Position numbers and translations under genes: made by a program
The notes under the pieces: model-generated
Databases searched by the model: none
Seen by the model: only the letters and a program-made list of their open reading frames with translations
What the model was told of the DNA's origin: nothing
Shown: piece after piece, positions 43,202 through 50,909 of the stretch
Position numbering within the stretch: position 1 is the first letter of the stretch
How the letters are laid out: the number at the start of each line of letters is the position of its first letter
Assembly: GCF_001426265.1 (NCBI RefSeq)
Contig: NZ_LMDG01000010.1
Location: 1-64,000, forward strand
Direction: 5' to 3'
DNA: 64,000 nt
Source: Rhizobium sp. Root1220
GTDB lineage: Bacteria > Pseudomonadota > Alphaproteobacteria > Rhizobiales > Rhizobiaceae

Positions 43202-43239
43202 CGAACGAATTCGCTTTCAAACCCAGAATGGAGGCAACC

Positions 43240-44229
43240 ATGAAAGCCAGACCACGGACTTCGACAGGGGCCGTTGCCATGTCCTCGACGCTCCTTACCG
43301 CCACAGCCCTGCTACTCCTGCCGGCGCTCGCCCTTTCCGGTCAGACGAAGGTCGCCGAAAAGGTGGCGCGCCCCCCGGATATCAAGGCTCAGTCCGACAA
43401 GCGGCAGGCGCAGATCACCGTGCAGAAACGGACGCCTGCTTATTGGCGCGTCACGTTCGACAACCCTCCCTTCAACATCTTCGGACCGGAGACCATCCCC
43501 CAGATGGAAAAGGTAGTCGCTGAGATCGAGACCGATCCCGATCTCAGGGTCGTGGTGTTCGACAGTGCTGTGCCGGGCTTTTTCCTTACCCACTACAACT
43601 TCACGCCGCCGCTTGCTGAGTCCACTGGCCTCCCCTCGGGACCGACCGGCCTCCATCCGCTTCCGGACATGCTCGTTCGCATAAGCAAGTCCCCTGTCGT
43701 TTCGATCGCCCTGATCCGCGGAAGGGCGACGGGCGTCGGCAGCGAGCTTGCGCTTGCCAGCGACATGCGCTTCGCCAGCCGACAGAAGGCGATCCTTTCG
43801 CAATGGGAGGTCGGGGCGGCCCTCGTCCCAGGCGGAGGCCCGATGGCGCGGCTTCCCAGGCTGATGGGGCGCGGCAGGGCACTTGAAGTCCTGCTCGGCT
43901 CCGACGACATCGACGGCGATCTCGCGGAAAAGTACGGCTACGTCAACCGGTCGTTCGACGACGACAAGCTTGACGCGTTCGTCGACGGACTTGCCACGAG
44001 GATTTCCGGATTCGATCGACAGGCTATCGCCGACACGAAGCGCCTGGTCGACTTTGCAAGTCTTCCGAGCGACCCCGAAATTGGTGCCGGGTGGGACGCC
44101 TTCATTACGTCCGTGCAGCGTCCCTCGGCGCAGAAGAAAATCGGCCGCCTGATGGAGATGGGCCTGCAGACGGATCCGGATATCGAGGCAAGGCTTGGAC
44201 ACTACACGGAGTCTCTGGCCGAAAAATAG
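43240..44229 (+). CDS. Crotonase-fold (enoyl-CoA hydratase/isomerase-like) protein with signal peptide
   Basis: A 329-residue protein starting at ATG 43240, placed by the GGAGG within the upstream ATGGAGGCA. It has an N-terminal basic region and hydrophobic stretch (LLTATALLLLPALALSGQTK) typical of a Sec signal, followed by a crotonase fold: WRVTFDNPPFNIFGPETI, VVVFDSAVPGFFLTH and GRATGVGSELALASDMRFAS, the oxyanion-hole segment. Cytoplasmic crotonases act on CoA thioesters, which are not periplasmic, so an exported member is odd. The catalytic glutamates of hydratases are not clearly conserved. Confidence 0.78.
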   Translation: MKARPRTSTGAVAMSSTLLTATALLLLPALALSGQTKVAEKVARPPDIKAQSDKRQAQITVQKRTPAYWRVTFDNPPFNIFGPETIPQMEKVVAEIETDPDLRVVVFDSAVPGFFLTHYNFTPPLAESTGLPSGPTGLHPLPDMLVRISKSPVVSIALIRGRATGVGSELALASDMRFASRQKAILSQWEVGAALVPGGGPMARLPRLMGRGRALEVLLGSDDIDGDLAEKYGYVNRSFDDDKLDAFVDGLATRISGFDRQAIADTKRLVDFASLPSDPEIGAGWDAFITSVQRPSAQKKIGRLMEMGLQTDPDIEARLGHYTESLAEK

Positions 44230-44357
44230 GCAGAGGCGGTGCTCGCGCATTGGTATGGCAGGTCGCGCGGGCACCAACTATCGAACGCCAACCAGATGAT
44301 TGAGATCGCGCGTCCTCGGTGGGCGCCGCTATATCCGCCCAACCATGGAGACGTCGT

Positions 44358-44906
44358 ATGTACAGCACTGAAAACCAGATCGTCGATTCGAGCTTTTCAG
44401 CCACGATCAACGCACCGATTGAGAAGATTGACATTCCGACCTGGTGCTTCAACCTGCCGGAAAAGGAGTATCAGGGTTGCTCGCCGGCGCATATCGCCGC
44501 AGGCTTCACGACTGCGCCCGACGGCAAGCGAATGTCCATCAACGTGGAGACCATCGGCGGAAGCCTGATGGTGCAGCACTATATCGAGACCTTGGGTAAA
44601 AAGGATCACCTGATCCTCGACTCCGATTCCGACGTCTTTACACCAAACGGCCGGGTGACCATCCATGTCACCTGGGAACTGAGTGTGAAGAAGGTCGATG
44701 CGGCACATTGCGAGTTTACGAACCGGGTCAGGTCCTACGCGACGGATGAAATGATGGCCTTCCTCGACCGCCAGGGCATCCCGTTCGACCTGTTCCGCAC
44801 CCAGCGCCAGCCGATGTCGATCGCTCACAACAGGGGCGAGACGCCGTTGTTTGCGGCCAGCATCGAGCGCGCGGCATTGAAGAACTCGTCCACGAAAGCG
44901 GCCTGA
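44358..44906 (+). CDS. Hypothetical protein, possibly SRPBCC-like
   Basis: A 182-residue soluble protein with no signal peptide. The N-terminal FSATINAPIEKIDIPTWCFN and strands such as KRMSINVETIGGSLMVQHYI, VTIHVTWELSV and AAHCEFTNRVRSYA suggest a beta-rich ligand-binding fold like START/SRPBCC, but no confident family assignment can be made. GGAG lies upstream of 44358, preferred to a start at 44319. It is 18 bp ahead of the cysteine hydrolase gene and probably co-transcribed with the 42-45.6 kb operon. Confidence 0.65.
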   Translation: MYSTENQIVDSSFSATINAPIEKIDIPTWCFNLPEKEYQGCSPAHIAAGFTTAPDGKRMSINVETIGGSLMVQHYIETLGKKDHLILDSDSDVFTPNGRVTIHVTWELSVKKVDAAHCEFTNRVRSYATDEMMAFLDRQGIPFDLFRTQRQPMSIAHNRGETPLFAASIERAALKNSSTKAA

Positions 44907-44924
44907 CCACTGAAGGAGAATACC

Positions 44925-45563
44925 ATGGCGGAATTGTCCTTTGACCGGAGCAATACAGGATTGCTCGTGGTCGATCCCTACAACGACTTCATCTCCGAGG
45001 GTGGGAAGATTTGGCCCAAAATCAAGGAGGTCGCGGAGGCCAACAACTGCGTTCCCCACATGCTGGAGGTGTTGAACGCAGCGCGCGCCGCGAAACTCCG
45101 CGTCTTCTTCGCGATGCATCATCGATACCGGGATGGCGACTACGAAAACTGGAAGTTCGTGGCGCCTATCCAGCGTGCGGCGTGGAACCGAAAGAGCTTC
45201 GAGTTCGGAACCTGGGGCGGTGAGTTCCGCGCCGAATTCGTCCCAGTGGCGGGCGAGGTCGTCGCTTCGGAGCACTGGTGCTCCAGCGGCTTCGCCAACA
45301 CCGATCTCGAGCTCGAGCTGAAGCGGCACGGTATACAAAGGGTCATCGTCATCGGGCTTGTCGCCCACACCTGCATCGAGGCCACGGTCCGATACGCCGC
45401 GGAACTTGGTTACGACGTGACAGTCGTGAAGGACGCTGTCGCGGACTACTCGCCGGAAATGATGCACGCGGCGCTGGAGGTCAACCTCCCGAGCTATGCC
45501 AGCGCGATCGTCGACACCAGGGAGACGGTCGCTGCAATCTCTTCGACGGCTCAAGTCGCCTAG
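44925..45563 (+). CDS. Isochorismatase-family cysteine hydrolase
   Basis: A 212-residue hydrolase. The catalytic aspartate lies in LLVVDPYNDFISEGG, a lysine further on, and the nucleophilic cysteine in GLVAHTCIEATVRYAAELG after the cis-peptide V-A-H. Members hydrolyse isochorismate, nicotinamide, N-carbamoyl compounds or ureides. The extended loop VAPIQRAAWNRKSFEFGTWG is typical of the amidohydrolase-like branch rather than true isochorismatases. It ends the operon and is followed by a hairpin. Confidence 0.85.
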   Translation: MAELSFDRSNTGLLVVDPYNDFISEGGKIWPKIKEVAEANNCVPHMLEVLNAARAAKLRVFFAMHHRYRDGDYENWKFVAPIQRAAWNRKSFEFGTWGGEFRAEFVPVAGEVVASEHWCSSGFANTDLELELKRHGIQRVIVIGLVAHTCIEATVRYAAELGYDVTVVKDAVADYSPEMMHAALEVNLPSYASAIVDTRETVAAISSTAQVA

Positions 45564-45580
45564 TCGGCACGCAGCCGACT
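45562..45580 (+). terminator. Stem-loop at the stop codon of the cysteine hydrolase
   Basis: AGTCGGC (45562-45568) and GCCGACT (45574-45580) form a perfect seven-pair stem with an ACGCA loop, starting within the TAG stop. No T-run follows, so it may be a factor-dependent terminator or 3'-end protector. Confidence 0.5.
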
Positions 45581-45669
45581 TCCGCCGAGTGAATGAATGC
45601 TCGCCGGATAACTCTTCACGATGCTACCACCTTTTTAGTCAGCCTCCATCGCTTGGTTCCCTCACAATG

Positions 45670-45707
45670 AAAAAAAAGCGTCTGGAAGTTGTTCAACTTC
45701 CACGACG
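45670..45707 (-). terminator. Rho-independent terminator of the FMN reductase operon
   Basis: On the minus strand, GCGTCGTGGAAGTTG pairs with CAACTTCCAGACGC around a two-base AA loop, with one unpaired base, and is followed directly by eight T residues (45677-45670). It begins 18 bp after the FMN reductase stop. This is the clearest intrinsic terminator in the window. Confidence 0.88.
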
Positions 45708-45725
45708 CCGATCTTTGTCCAGAAG

Positions 45726-46319
45726 TCAGATTTCCGCGGCTTTGGCAGCCATCGTGGCCTTTGCCCACCAGACCAGTTCATCGAGCGCAGTCTTGGCTGA
45801 CGGCAGGAGGTTCGCTTCGATCTCCTCGATCGGCTTGTTGCCGCCCATCGCGGCTACCGTGAAGAAATCGCTACCGCCAATATGAACGGCTGCGTGCGTG
45901 GAAACCATCTGCAGTTCGACACCAATTCCTCGCAGGTGTTCGAGCGCGCGCGATCCTCCGGTGCTGCCATACGCGATAGCGGTGAACGGTTTGCGGCCCC
46001 ATTCCTTGTAGCACTGGTCGAGCGCGTTCTTCAGCACGCCTGTGATCGAGCGATTGTATTCCGCGACGACGAAGATGTAGCCGTCGTAACGACCGACGGT
46101 CTCCTGCCAGCGGACTGCTTCGGCACTCTGGCTTGGCGCCCACGCGTTTGACGCCACCTCGTCGAAGAACGGTAAAGGATGGTCACGCAGGTCGACCAGT
46201 TCGACGTCGATATCGTCGCGCGCCCTCGCCTGTTTCAGTATCCATTGTGCCGGTTTGTCGGCAAAGCGAGTGGGACGGGTGGAGCCGATGATGACGGCGA
46301 TTCTTGGTTTCAGTGCCAT
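45726..46319 (-). CDS. NADPH-dependent FMN reductase
   Basis: A 197-residue flavodoxin-like reductase. The FMN-phosphate loop is AVIIGSTRPTRFADKPA near residue 8, with VVAEYNRSITGVLKNALD binding the flavin ring. It would supply reduced FMN, for example to the flavin-dependent LLM or nitronate enzymes nearby, which is an inference. It is the last gene of a three-gene minus-strand set with the PLP enzyme and SDR, ended by the terminator at 45.7 kb. Confidence 0.87.
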   Translation of the reverse strand: MALKPRIAVIIGSTRPTRFADKPAQWILKQARARDDIDVELVDLRDHPLPFFDEVASNAWAPSQSAEAVRWQETVGRYDGYIFVVAEYNRSITGVLKNALDQCYKEWGRKPFTAIAYGSTGGSRALEHLRGIGVELQMVSTHAAVHIGGSDFFTVAAMGGNKPIEEIEANLLPSAKTALDELVWWAKATMAAKAAEI

Positions 46320-46357
46320 GGTATCCTCTTAGTGTGTTGACGATTCTTTGTCGGGGA

Positions 46358-47386
46358 TCAGTGTCCGTTAAGGGCATCAGCATATGCATAGAGCCCGGGT
46401 GTACCTCCTGTCATCACGAACAGGACGTTCGATCCTGGCGCGATGATGCCGCCTTCAATGTCGGAAAGCAGACCGGCGAACGCCTTGCCCCCGTATACAG
46501 GATCGAGAAGCAGGCCTTCCGACCGACCGACGAGCCTCACCGCCTCGATCATCTCCGGCGTCGGCACCCCGTAGCCGCCACCCAGTTGGGCGCCGCTTAT
46601 CGTCAAGTCTTTCGGCTCTACACGGTCATCCCTCGATAGGATCTCGAAAACCGCGTTGACCTTCTCGACTGTGGCAAGGACACATGCGTCCGCAGGTGAC
46701 AGAACGGTGTGGGCCTTGATCCGGGAAAGATCACTGCCGGCGATCACCGTTCCGGCCACGAGGCCGGCGTGCATGCCGCCGCTACCGTTCGGAATGACGA
46801 CATGGTCGAAATCGGTGCCCATCTCGGCCGACTGCATCGCAATTTCGAAAGCGCAATCGACATATCCGAGACACCCGACCGGCGTCGAACCGCCGAGGGT
46901 CGCGATGAACGCCTTCCGCCCCGAAGTGGCGATCTCGGCTACGCGACGCGAGGCGAATTCAGCTGGATCGTCACCTCTCGAAAGGATATGAACCCGTGCG
47001 CCAAACAACTCATCCAGCAGCACGTTGCCGTTGCGTTTGTAGATCTCGCTGTCACGGGCCACCATCTGCGCCAGCACCAGTTCGCAGGCGAGCCCGGTCC
47101 GCGCACAGGCAGCGGCGGCCAGTCTGCCGAGGTTCGACTGAACCCCGCCGATCGCCACGACCGTGTCGCACCCTTCCGACTTCGCCTGGCCTATCAGAAA
47201 CTCGAGCTTCCGGAGCTTGTTGCCTCCGCCGCCGAGTTCCATGAGATCGTCCCTCTTTGCCCAGATGGAAACGCCTCGTCGTTGTTCGCCAAGCACCTGC
47301 TCGAGACGAGCCAACCGCTGGATCGGCGTTGGTCCTTGCATCAGGCACACGCGCGCAAAGCGTTTCAATAGATCGCGGTTGGGCAT
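46358..47386 (-). CDS. D-cysteine desulfhydrase / ACC deaminase-family PLP enzyme
   Basis: A 342-residue fold-type II PLP enzyme. The PLP lysine is in LGGGGNKLRKLEFLIGQAK, the cofactor-stacking segment in VVAIGGVQSNLGRLAAAACA, and the phosphate-binding loop in IPNGSGGMHAGLVAG. Family members cleave D-cysteine to pyruvate, H2S and ammonia, or act on 1-aminocyclopropane-1-carboxylate. QSNLGR replaces the usual QSNHTR, so specificity may differ. It lies 38 bp upstream of the FMN reductase. Confidence 0.82.
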   Translation of the reverse strand: MPNRDLLKRFARVCLMQGPTPIQRLARLEQVLGEQRRGVSIWAKRDDLMELGGGGNKLRKLEFLIGQAKSEGCDTVVAIGGVQSNLGRLAAAACARTGLACELVLAQMVARDSEIYKRNGNVLLDELFGARVHILSRGDDPAEFASRRVAEIATSGRKAFIATLGGSTPVGCLGYVDCAFEIAMQSAEMGTDFDHVVIPNGSGGMHAGLVAGTVIAGSDLSRIKAHTVLSPADACVLATVEKVNAVFEILSRDDRVEPKDLTISGAQLGGGYGVPTPEMIEAVRLVGRSEGLLLDPVYGGKAFAGLLSDIEGGIIAPGSNVLFVMTGGTPGLYAYADALNGH

Positions 47387-47438
47387 CGCTCATCTCGCAT
47401 TTGGAGTGCTTTCATTGAGGTCGTACGCGTCGACGCTT

Positions 47439-48251
47439 TCATCGGGAAGCGAGTGCCGCTTCCATATAGCGTCGAGCCGGAATATTCCGCGAGAGATTCG
47501 GCATCAGCTTCTGGCGCGCTGCCTCGTAAGCGGTCCAATCGTCGATGTCGGGCACCGACGGAAGAGTGATCAACTCGCCCATGTCCAGACCCGCAAGCGC
47601 TGCGTCGACCGCGTCCTCCGCCTTCATGACGATCTGGTCGGGCAGGCGGTCGAGCGAGCCTCCAGAGGACTCCCAGAACGGAGTTTCGACGGCGCCGGGA
47701 AGAACCGCCTGGATGCGGATGTTCTTCTGCGCCAGTTCCTTCTCAAGGGAAAATGTCAGGGCGATAACGAATGCTTTCGTCGCGCCATAGACGCCATTGA
47801 GGACTTCGGGTGCGATCCCCAATGCGGAGGCCATGTTGATGATCGTTCCGTGCCCGCGCGCCACGAAGGAAGGAGCGGCGGCATAGACCAGGCGGGTCAA
47901 CGCCGTGACGTTGACACTGATCATGCGCTCCATGGCGTCCACATCCGACATCAAGAGAGGTTCTACGGCGCCGACGCCGGCATTGTTGACGAGCATGGTG
48001 ATCGACGCATCGCTCCGGAGAATTCCTTCGATCTTCAGGAGATCCTCGCGATAACCTAGGTCAGCTCGCACGGTTGTCACGCTTCGACCCGTCGCATTCG
48101 CAATATCCTCGCCCACCCTTGAAAGCGATTCCTGGTTCCGCGCCACAATTATAAGGTCGTAGCCGCGTCGCGCCAGCCTGTCGGCATAGAACGCCCCGAT
48201 CCCCGAAGACGCGCCCGTGATGAGCGCGGTACCCTTGAGCAGTTTCGTCAT
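47439..48251 (-). CDS. Short-chain dehydrogenase/reductase
   Basis: A 270-residue classical SDR with GTALITGASSGIGAFYADRL for NADP binding, MLVNNAGVGAVEPL, and the active-site YGATKAFVIALT with an intact tyrosine and lysine. The following sequence resembles DltE-type SDRs of 260-270 residues. It is the first of three minus-strand genes and divergent from the VOC gene across the element at 48415. Confidence 0.86.
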   Translation of the reverse strand: MTKLLKGTALITGASSGIGAFYADRLARRGYDLIIVARNQESLSRVGEDIANATGRSVTTVRADLGYREDLLKIEGILRSDASITMLVNNAGVGAVEPLLMSDVDAMERMISVNVTALTRLVYAAAPSFVARGHGTIINMASALGIAPEVLNGVYGATKAFVIALTFSLEKELAQKNIRIQAVLPGAVETPFWESSGGSLDRLPDQIVMKAEDAVDAALAGLDMGELITLPSVPDIDDWTAYEAARQKLMPNLSRNIPARRYMEAALASR

Positions 48252-48568
48252 GTTGTCTCTCCTGTCTTAAGCATCACGTGTTGGATCGTCAGCGCAGTCC
48301 GGGCTCGTCCCACGCGGCGAGGTGGCGCCTTTGGGCAGTCCTGGCTCCGCTCCAACTGACATGACGTCCTTCGTCTATGTGCCATACAGGGATCGGCCTG
48401 CTTCGGCCCGGACGCTATTGCACCAAGGTATTGCCGGTACCTATGGACCGGTTTGCCGCGCGCTTGCCGTTCCGACACCTTCGCACAATGGACAGTCACC
48501 CGGCATGGGCGCATCGTCCCCGGCGTGGCGAGAAAGCCGCTGACGCATTCCAAACGAGGGAGATCGAA
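48252..48568. promoter_or_regulatory. Divergent SDR / VOC control region with the 32-bp element
   Basis: No gene is supported. The element at 48415-48446 begins CTATTGCACCAAGGTATTG and ends GGTACCTATGG; it matches the element at 49401-49432 (opposite strand) at 25 of 32 positions. Its core GGTATTGCCGGTACC is an imperfect palindrome. It is well placed to control the SDR-PLP-FMN reductase set and the VOC gene together. Confidence 0.65.
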
Positions 48569-49237
48569 ATGACCGTCCAGGATCAGGACAAACCGACGGC
48601 CGCGCGTGTCGACGGCATCGACATGAAGCTTGAGGTCGTCGTCATTCCCGTATCCGACGTCGACCGGGCAAAGTCCTTCTACACCCGCCTAGGCTGGCGG
48701 CTCGATGCCGACGTCTCCGGCAAGGACGGCTTCAGGGTCGTCCAGGTGACGCCACCCGGTTCGCCCTGCTCAGTCATTTTCGGATCGAAGGTGACGGCCG
48801 CCGCGCCAGGCTCCGCGCAAGGGCTGCACCTCGTCGTATCCGACATCGAGAAAGCCCACGCCGCGCTCGCCTCTCGCGGTGCGGAGATGAGCGTCGTCTT
48901 CCACGATGCAGACGGCGTCTTCCACCACAAAGGCGCCGAAGGGCGCTTGCCTGGACCGCATCCCTCGCGTTCCAGCTACGGCTCCTTCGCCTCCTTCTCC
49001 GATCCGGACGGTAACGGCTGGTTGTTCCAGGAGGTCACGACAAGATTTCCGGGCCGTATCGACGGCAAAGGTGCGGCGTTCTCGTCGGCCAGCGATCTTG
49101 CCGGCGCACTGCAAAGGGCCGCCGTCGCCCACGGAGAGCATGAAAAACGCCAGGGTGGCAAGCATGACGACGCCTGGCCGGCATGGTACGCCGACTACCT
49201 CGTAAAAGAGCAGTCCGGCGAGACCCTGCCGAATTGA
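48569..49237 (+). CDS. Glyoxalase/bleomycin-resistance (VOC) family protein
   Basis: A 222-residue protein with a vicinal-oxygen-chelate domain in residues 15-150: KLEVVVIPVSDVDRAKSFYT with a metal ligand region, AQGLHLVVSDIEKAHAALAS, and SFSDPDGNGWLFQEV with the terminal glutamate. A roughly 60-residue charged C-terminal extension (AAVAHGEHEKRQGGKHD, DAWPAWYADYLVKEQ) is unusual for single-domain VOC proteins but is known in a subfamily ending AxYxxE. GAGGGAG supports the start at 48569. Isomerase, dioxygenase or resistance functions are possible. Confidence 0.82.
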   Translation: MTVQDQDKPTAARVDGIDMKLEVVVIPVSDVDRAKSFYTRLGWRLDADVSGKDGFRVVQVTPPGSPCSVIFGSKVTAAAPGSAQGLHLVVSDIEKAHAALASRGAEMSVVFHDADGVFHHKGAEGRLPGPHPSRSSYGSFASFSDPDGNGWLFQEVTTRFPGRIDGKGAAFSSASDLAGALQRAAVAHGEHEKRQGGKHDDAWPAWYADYLVKEQSGETLPN

Positions 49238-49400
49238 ACCGGCTATCTTTCCGGATGGGTCTCTATCTGGAAAGGCGTCGCGAGAATTACTCGCGGTCGT
49301 AGGGCCGCCGCAGCCGCCGGTATCGAGTCTGACTTGCTCGATGACCCGTGACGGCTGCCTTGGCCTCGGCGGCCATCGGTGCGACCGGGACCGCTCCGAT

Positions 49401-49432
49401 CCAATGGTATAGGCGACACCATGGTGCAATAG
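49401..49432 (-). promoter_or_regulatory. Operator-like element upstream of the Tat epoxide hydrolase
   Basis: Read on the minus strand it begins CTATTGCACCATGGTGTCG and ends CCTATACCATTGG, agreeing with the element at 48415-48446 at 25 of 32 positions. It lies 62-93 bases before the hydrolase ATG. Confidence 0.65.
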
Positions 49433-49493
49433 ATCGCGCCCACTGCGAGTGGGAGGCTCCGGCACGTCCGGTTACCAACAAATGGAGAGTTGC

Positions 49494-50774
49494 ATGCCCA
49501 CACAATCAGTCACTCGTCGAACCCTTCTTGCCACTGCTGCCGTCGCTGGGGCGCTAAGTGTGCTTCCGTTGAAGGCCGCGATCGCCAAGAGCGATGGGAA
49601 AGAAATCCGTCCGTTCAAGTACAAGGCGACCGACGCCGAGCTCGAGGAACTTCGCCGCCGCATCAAGGCCACACGTTTCCCCGAGCGAGAAATCGTCAAC
49701 GACACGTCGCAAGGCGTTCAGTCCGCGACCATCGAGAAACTGGCGAAATACTGGGCCACGGACTACGACTGGCGGAAGGTCGAGGCAAAGCTCGCCGCTC
49801 TTCCCCAGTTCGTCACGACAATCGATGGAGTTGAAATTCACTTCATCCACGTGAAGTCCAAGCACGAAGCTGCGCTGCCGATCATCGTCACCCATGGCTG
49901 GCCAGGATCGATCATCGAGCAGATGAAGATCGTCGGGCCGCTAACGAACCCGGCATCTGGCGGCGATTCGCCATCCGACGCGTTCGACGTCGTCATCCCC
50001 TCGATTCCGGGCTACGGCTTCTCGGGAAAGCCAACGGAAAAGGGTTGGGATCCCGTTCGGATCGCCCACGCCTGGATCGAGTTGATGAAGCGCCTCGGCT
50101 ACGCCCGATACGTGGCGCAAGGTGGCGATTGGGGGGACGCAATCACCGAGCAGATGGCACTCATCGCGCCACCTGAACTTCTCGGAATTCACGTCAACAT
50201 GCCGGCGACCGTACCGGCTGACATCGCGACTGCTTTGCAACCGGGCGGCAAAAAGCCGGATGGTTTGTCGGCCGACGAATCTCATGCCTACGACCAGCTC
50301 GCGGACTTCTACGCCCATGGTCTTGGATATGCGATTGAAATGGCGAACCGGCCCCAGACACTCGTTGGCATCACCGATTCACCTGTCGGTCTGGCGGCAT
50401 GGATGATCGACCACGACATCCGGAGCTACGAGTTGATCGCGCGCGTGTTCGACGGAACATCCGAAGGTCTGTCGCGCGACGACATTCTCGACAATGTGAC
50501 CCTCTACTGGCTGACGAACACCGCCGTGTCTTCCGCACGTCTTTACTGGGAAAACAAGCTGGCGTTCTTCCAGCCGAAGGACGTCAGGATACCGGTCGCA
50601 GTCAGCGTCTTTCCCGACGAGATCTACGCGGCGCCGCGGAGCTGGACGGAGAAGGCTTATCCAAACCTGATCTACTTCAACAAACTGGCCAAGGGCGGGC
50701 ACTTTGCCGCCTGGGAGCAGCCGAAAGTGTTCTGCGACGAATTGCGGGCAGGATTCCGCTCACTCCGGACTTGA
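49494..50774 (+). CDS. Tat-exported epoxide hydrolase (EH N-terminal type)
   Basis: A 426-residue enzyme. The start at 49494, seven bases after GGAGAG, yields a twin-arginine signal SVTRRTLLATAAVAGALSV cleaved near AIA-KSD. The N-terminal epoxide-hydrolase domain (IRPFKYKATDAELEELRRRI) is followed by the alpha/beta fold with THGWPGSIIEQ, the aspartate nucleophile in AQGGDWGDAITEQ, a tyrosine-bearing lid, and the histidine in KGGHFAAWEQP. It resembles microsomal/juvenile-hormone-type epoxide hydrolases found exported in proteobacteria. Confidence 0.88.
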   Translation: MPTQSVTRRTLLATAAVAGALSVLPLKAAIAKSDGKEIRPFKYKATDAELEELRRRIKATRFPEREIVNDTSQGVQSATIEKLAKYWATDYDWRKVEAKLAALPQFVTTIDGVEIHFIHVKSKHEAALPIIVTHGWPGSIIEQMKIVGPLTNPASGGDSPSDAFDVVIPSIPGYGFSGKPTEKGWDPVRIAHAWIELMKRLGYARYVAQGGDWGDAITEQMALIAPPELLGIHVNMPATVPADIATALQPGGKKPDGLSADESHAYDQLADFYAHGLGYAIEMANRPQTLVGITDSPVGLAAWMIDHDIRSYELIARVFDGTSEGLSRDDILDNVTLYWLTNTAVSSARLYWENKLAFFQPKDVRIPVAVSVFPDEIYAAPRSWTEKAYPNLIYFNKLAKGGHFAAWEQPKVFCDELRAGFRSLRT

Positions 50775-50798
50775 AGCGAGCAACGCCCTCACTGATAC

Positions 50799-50835
50799 GA
50801 AGGCCGAACTCGATGCTTGCGTGAGTTCGGTCTTC
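50799..50835. terminator. Long stem-loop between convergent genes
   Basis: GAAGGCCGAACTC (50799-50811) pairs with GAGTTCGGTCTTC (50823-50835) over 13 pairs including one G-T, with an 11-base loop. It lies 25 bp past the epoxide hydrolase stop and 75 bp from the convergent gene's stop. It lacks a T-run but is a likely transcript end. Confidence 0.6.
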
Positions 50836-50909
50836 TGGCCTTAAAAAAGCAACCACGTTTGGTGGCGCATTGGCTTTCTTACTGCTCGTGTAGGCGTCGG
50901 GATATCCAC

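Noticed and set aside
44250..44285. A sixth copy of the recurrent operator element ahead of the gene at 44358
   Set aside because: GCATTGGTATGG and GGGCACCAACTATCG are suggestive, but the spacing and core do not align with the other elements.
45667..45790. A short lysine-rich frame starting ATGAAAAAAAAG
   Set aside because: The sequence is fully explained as the T-run and stem of the minus-strand terminator.
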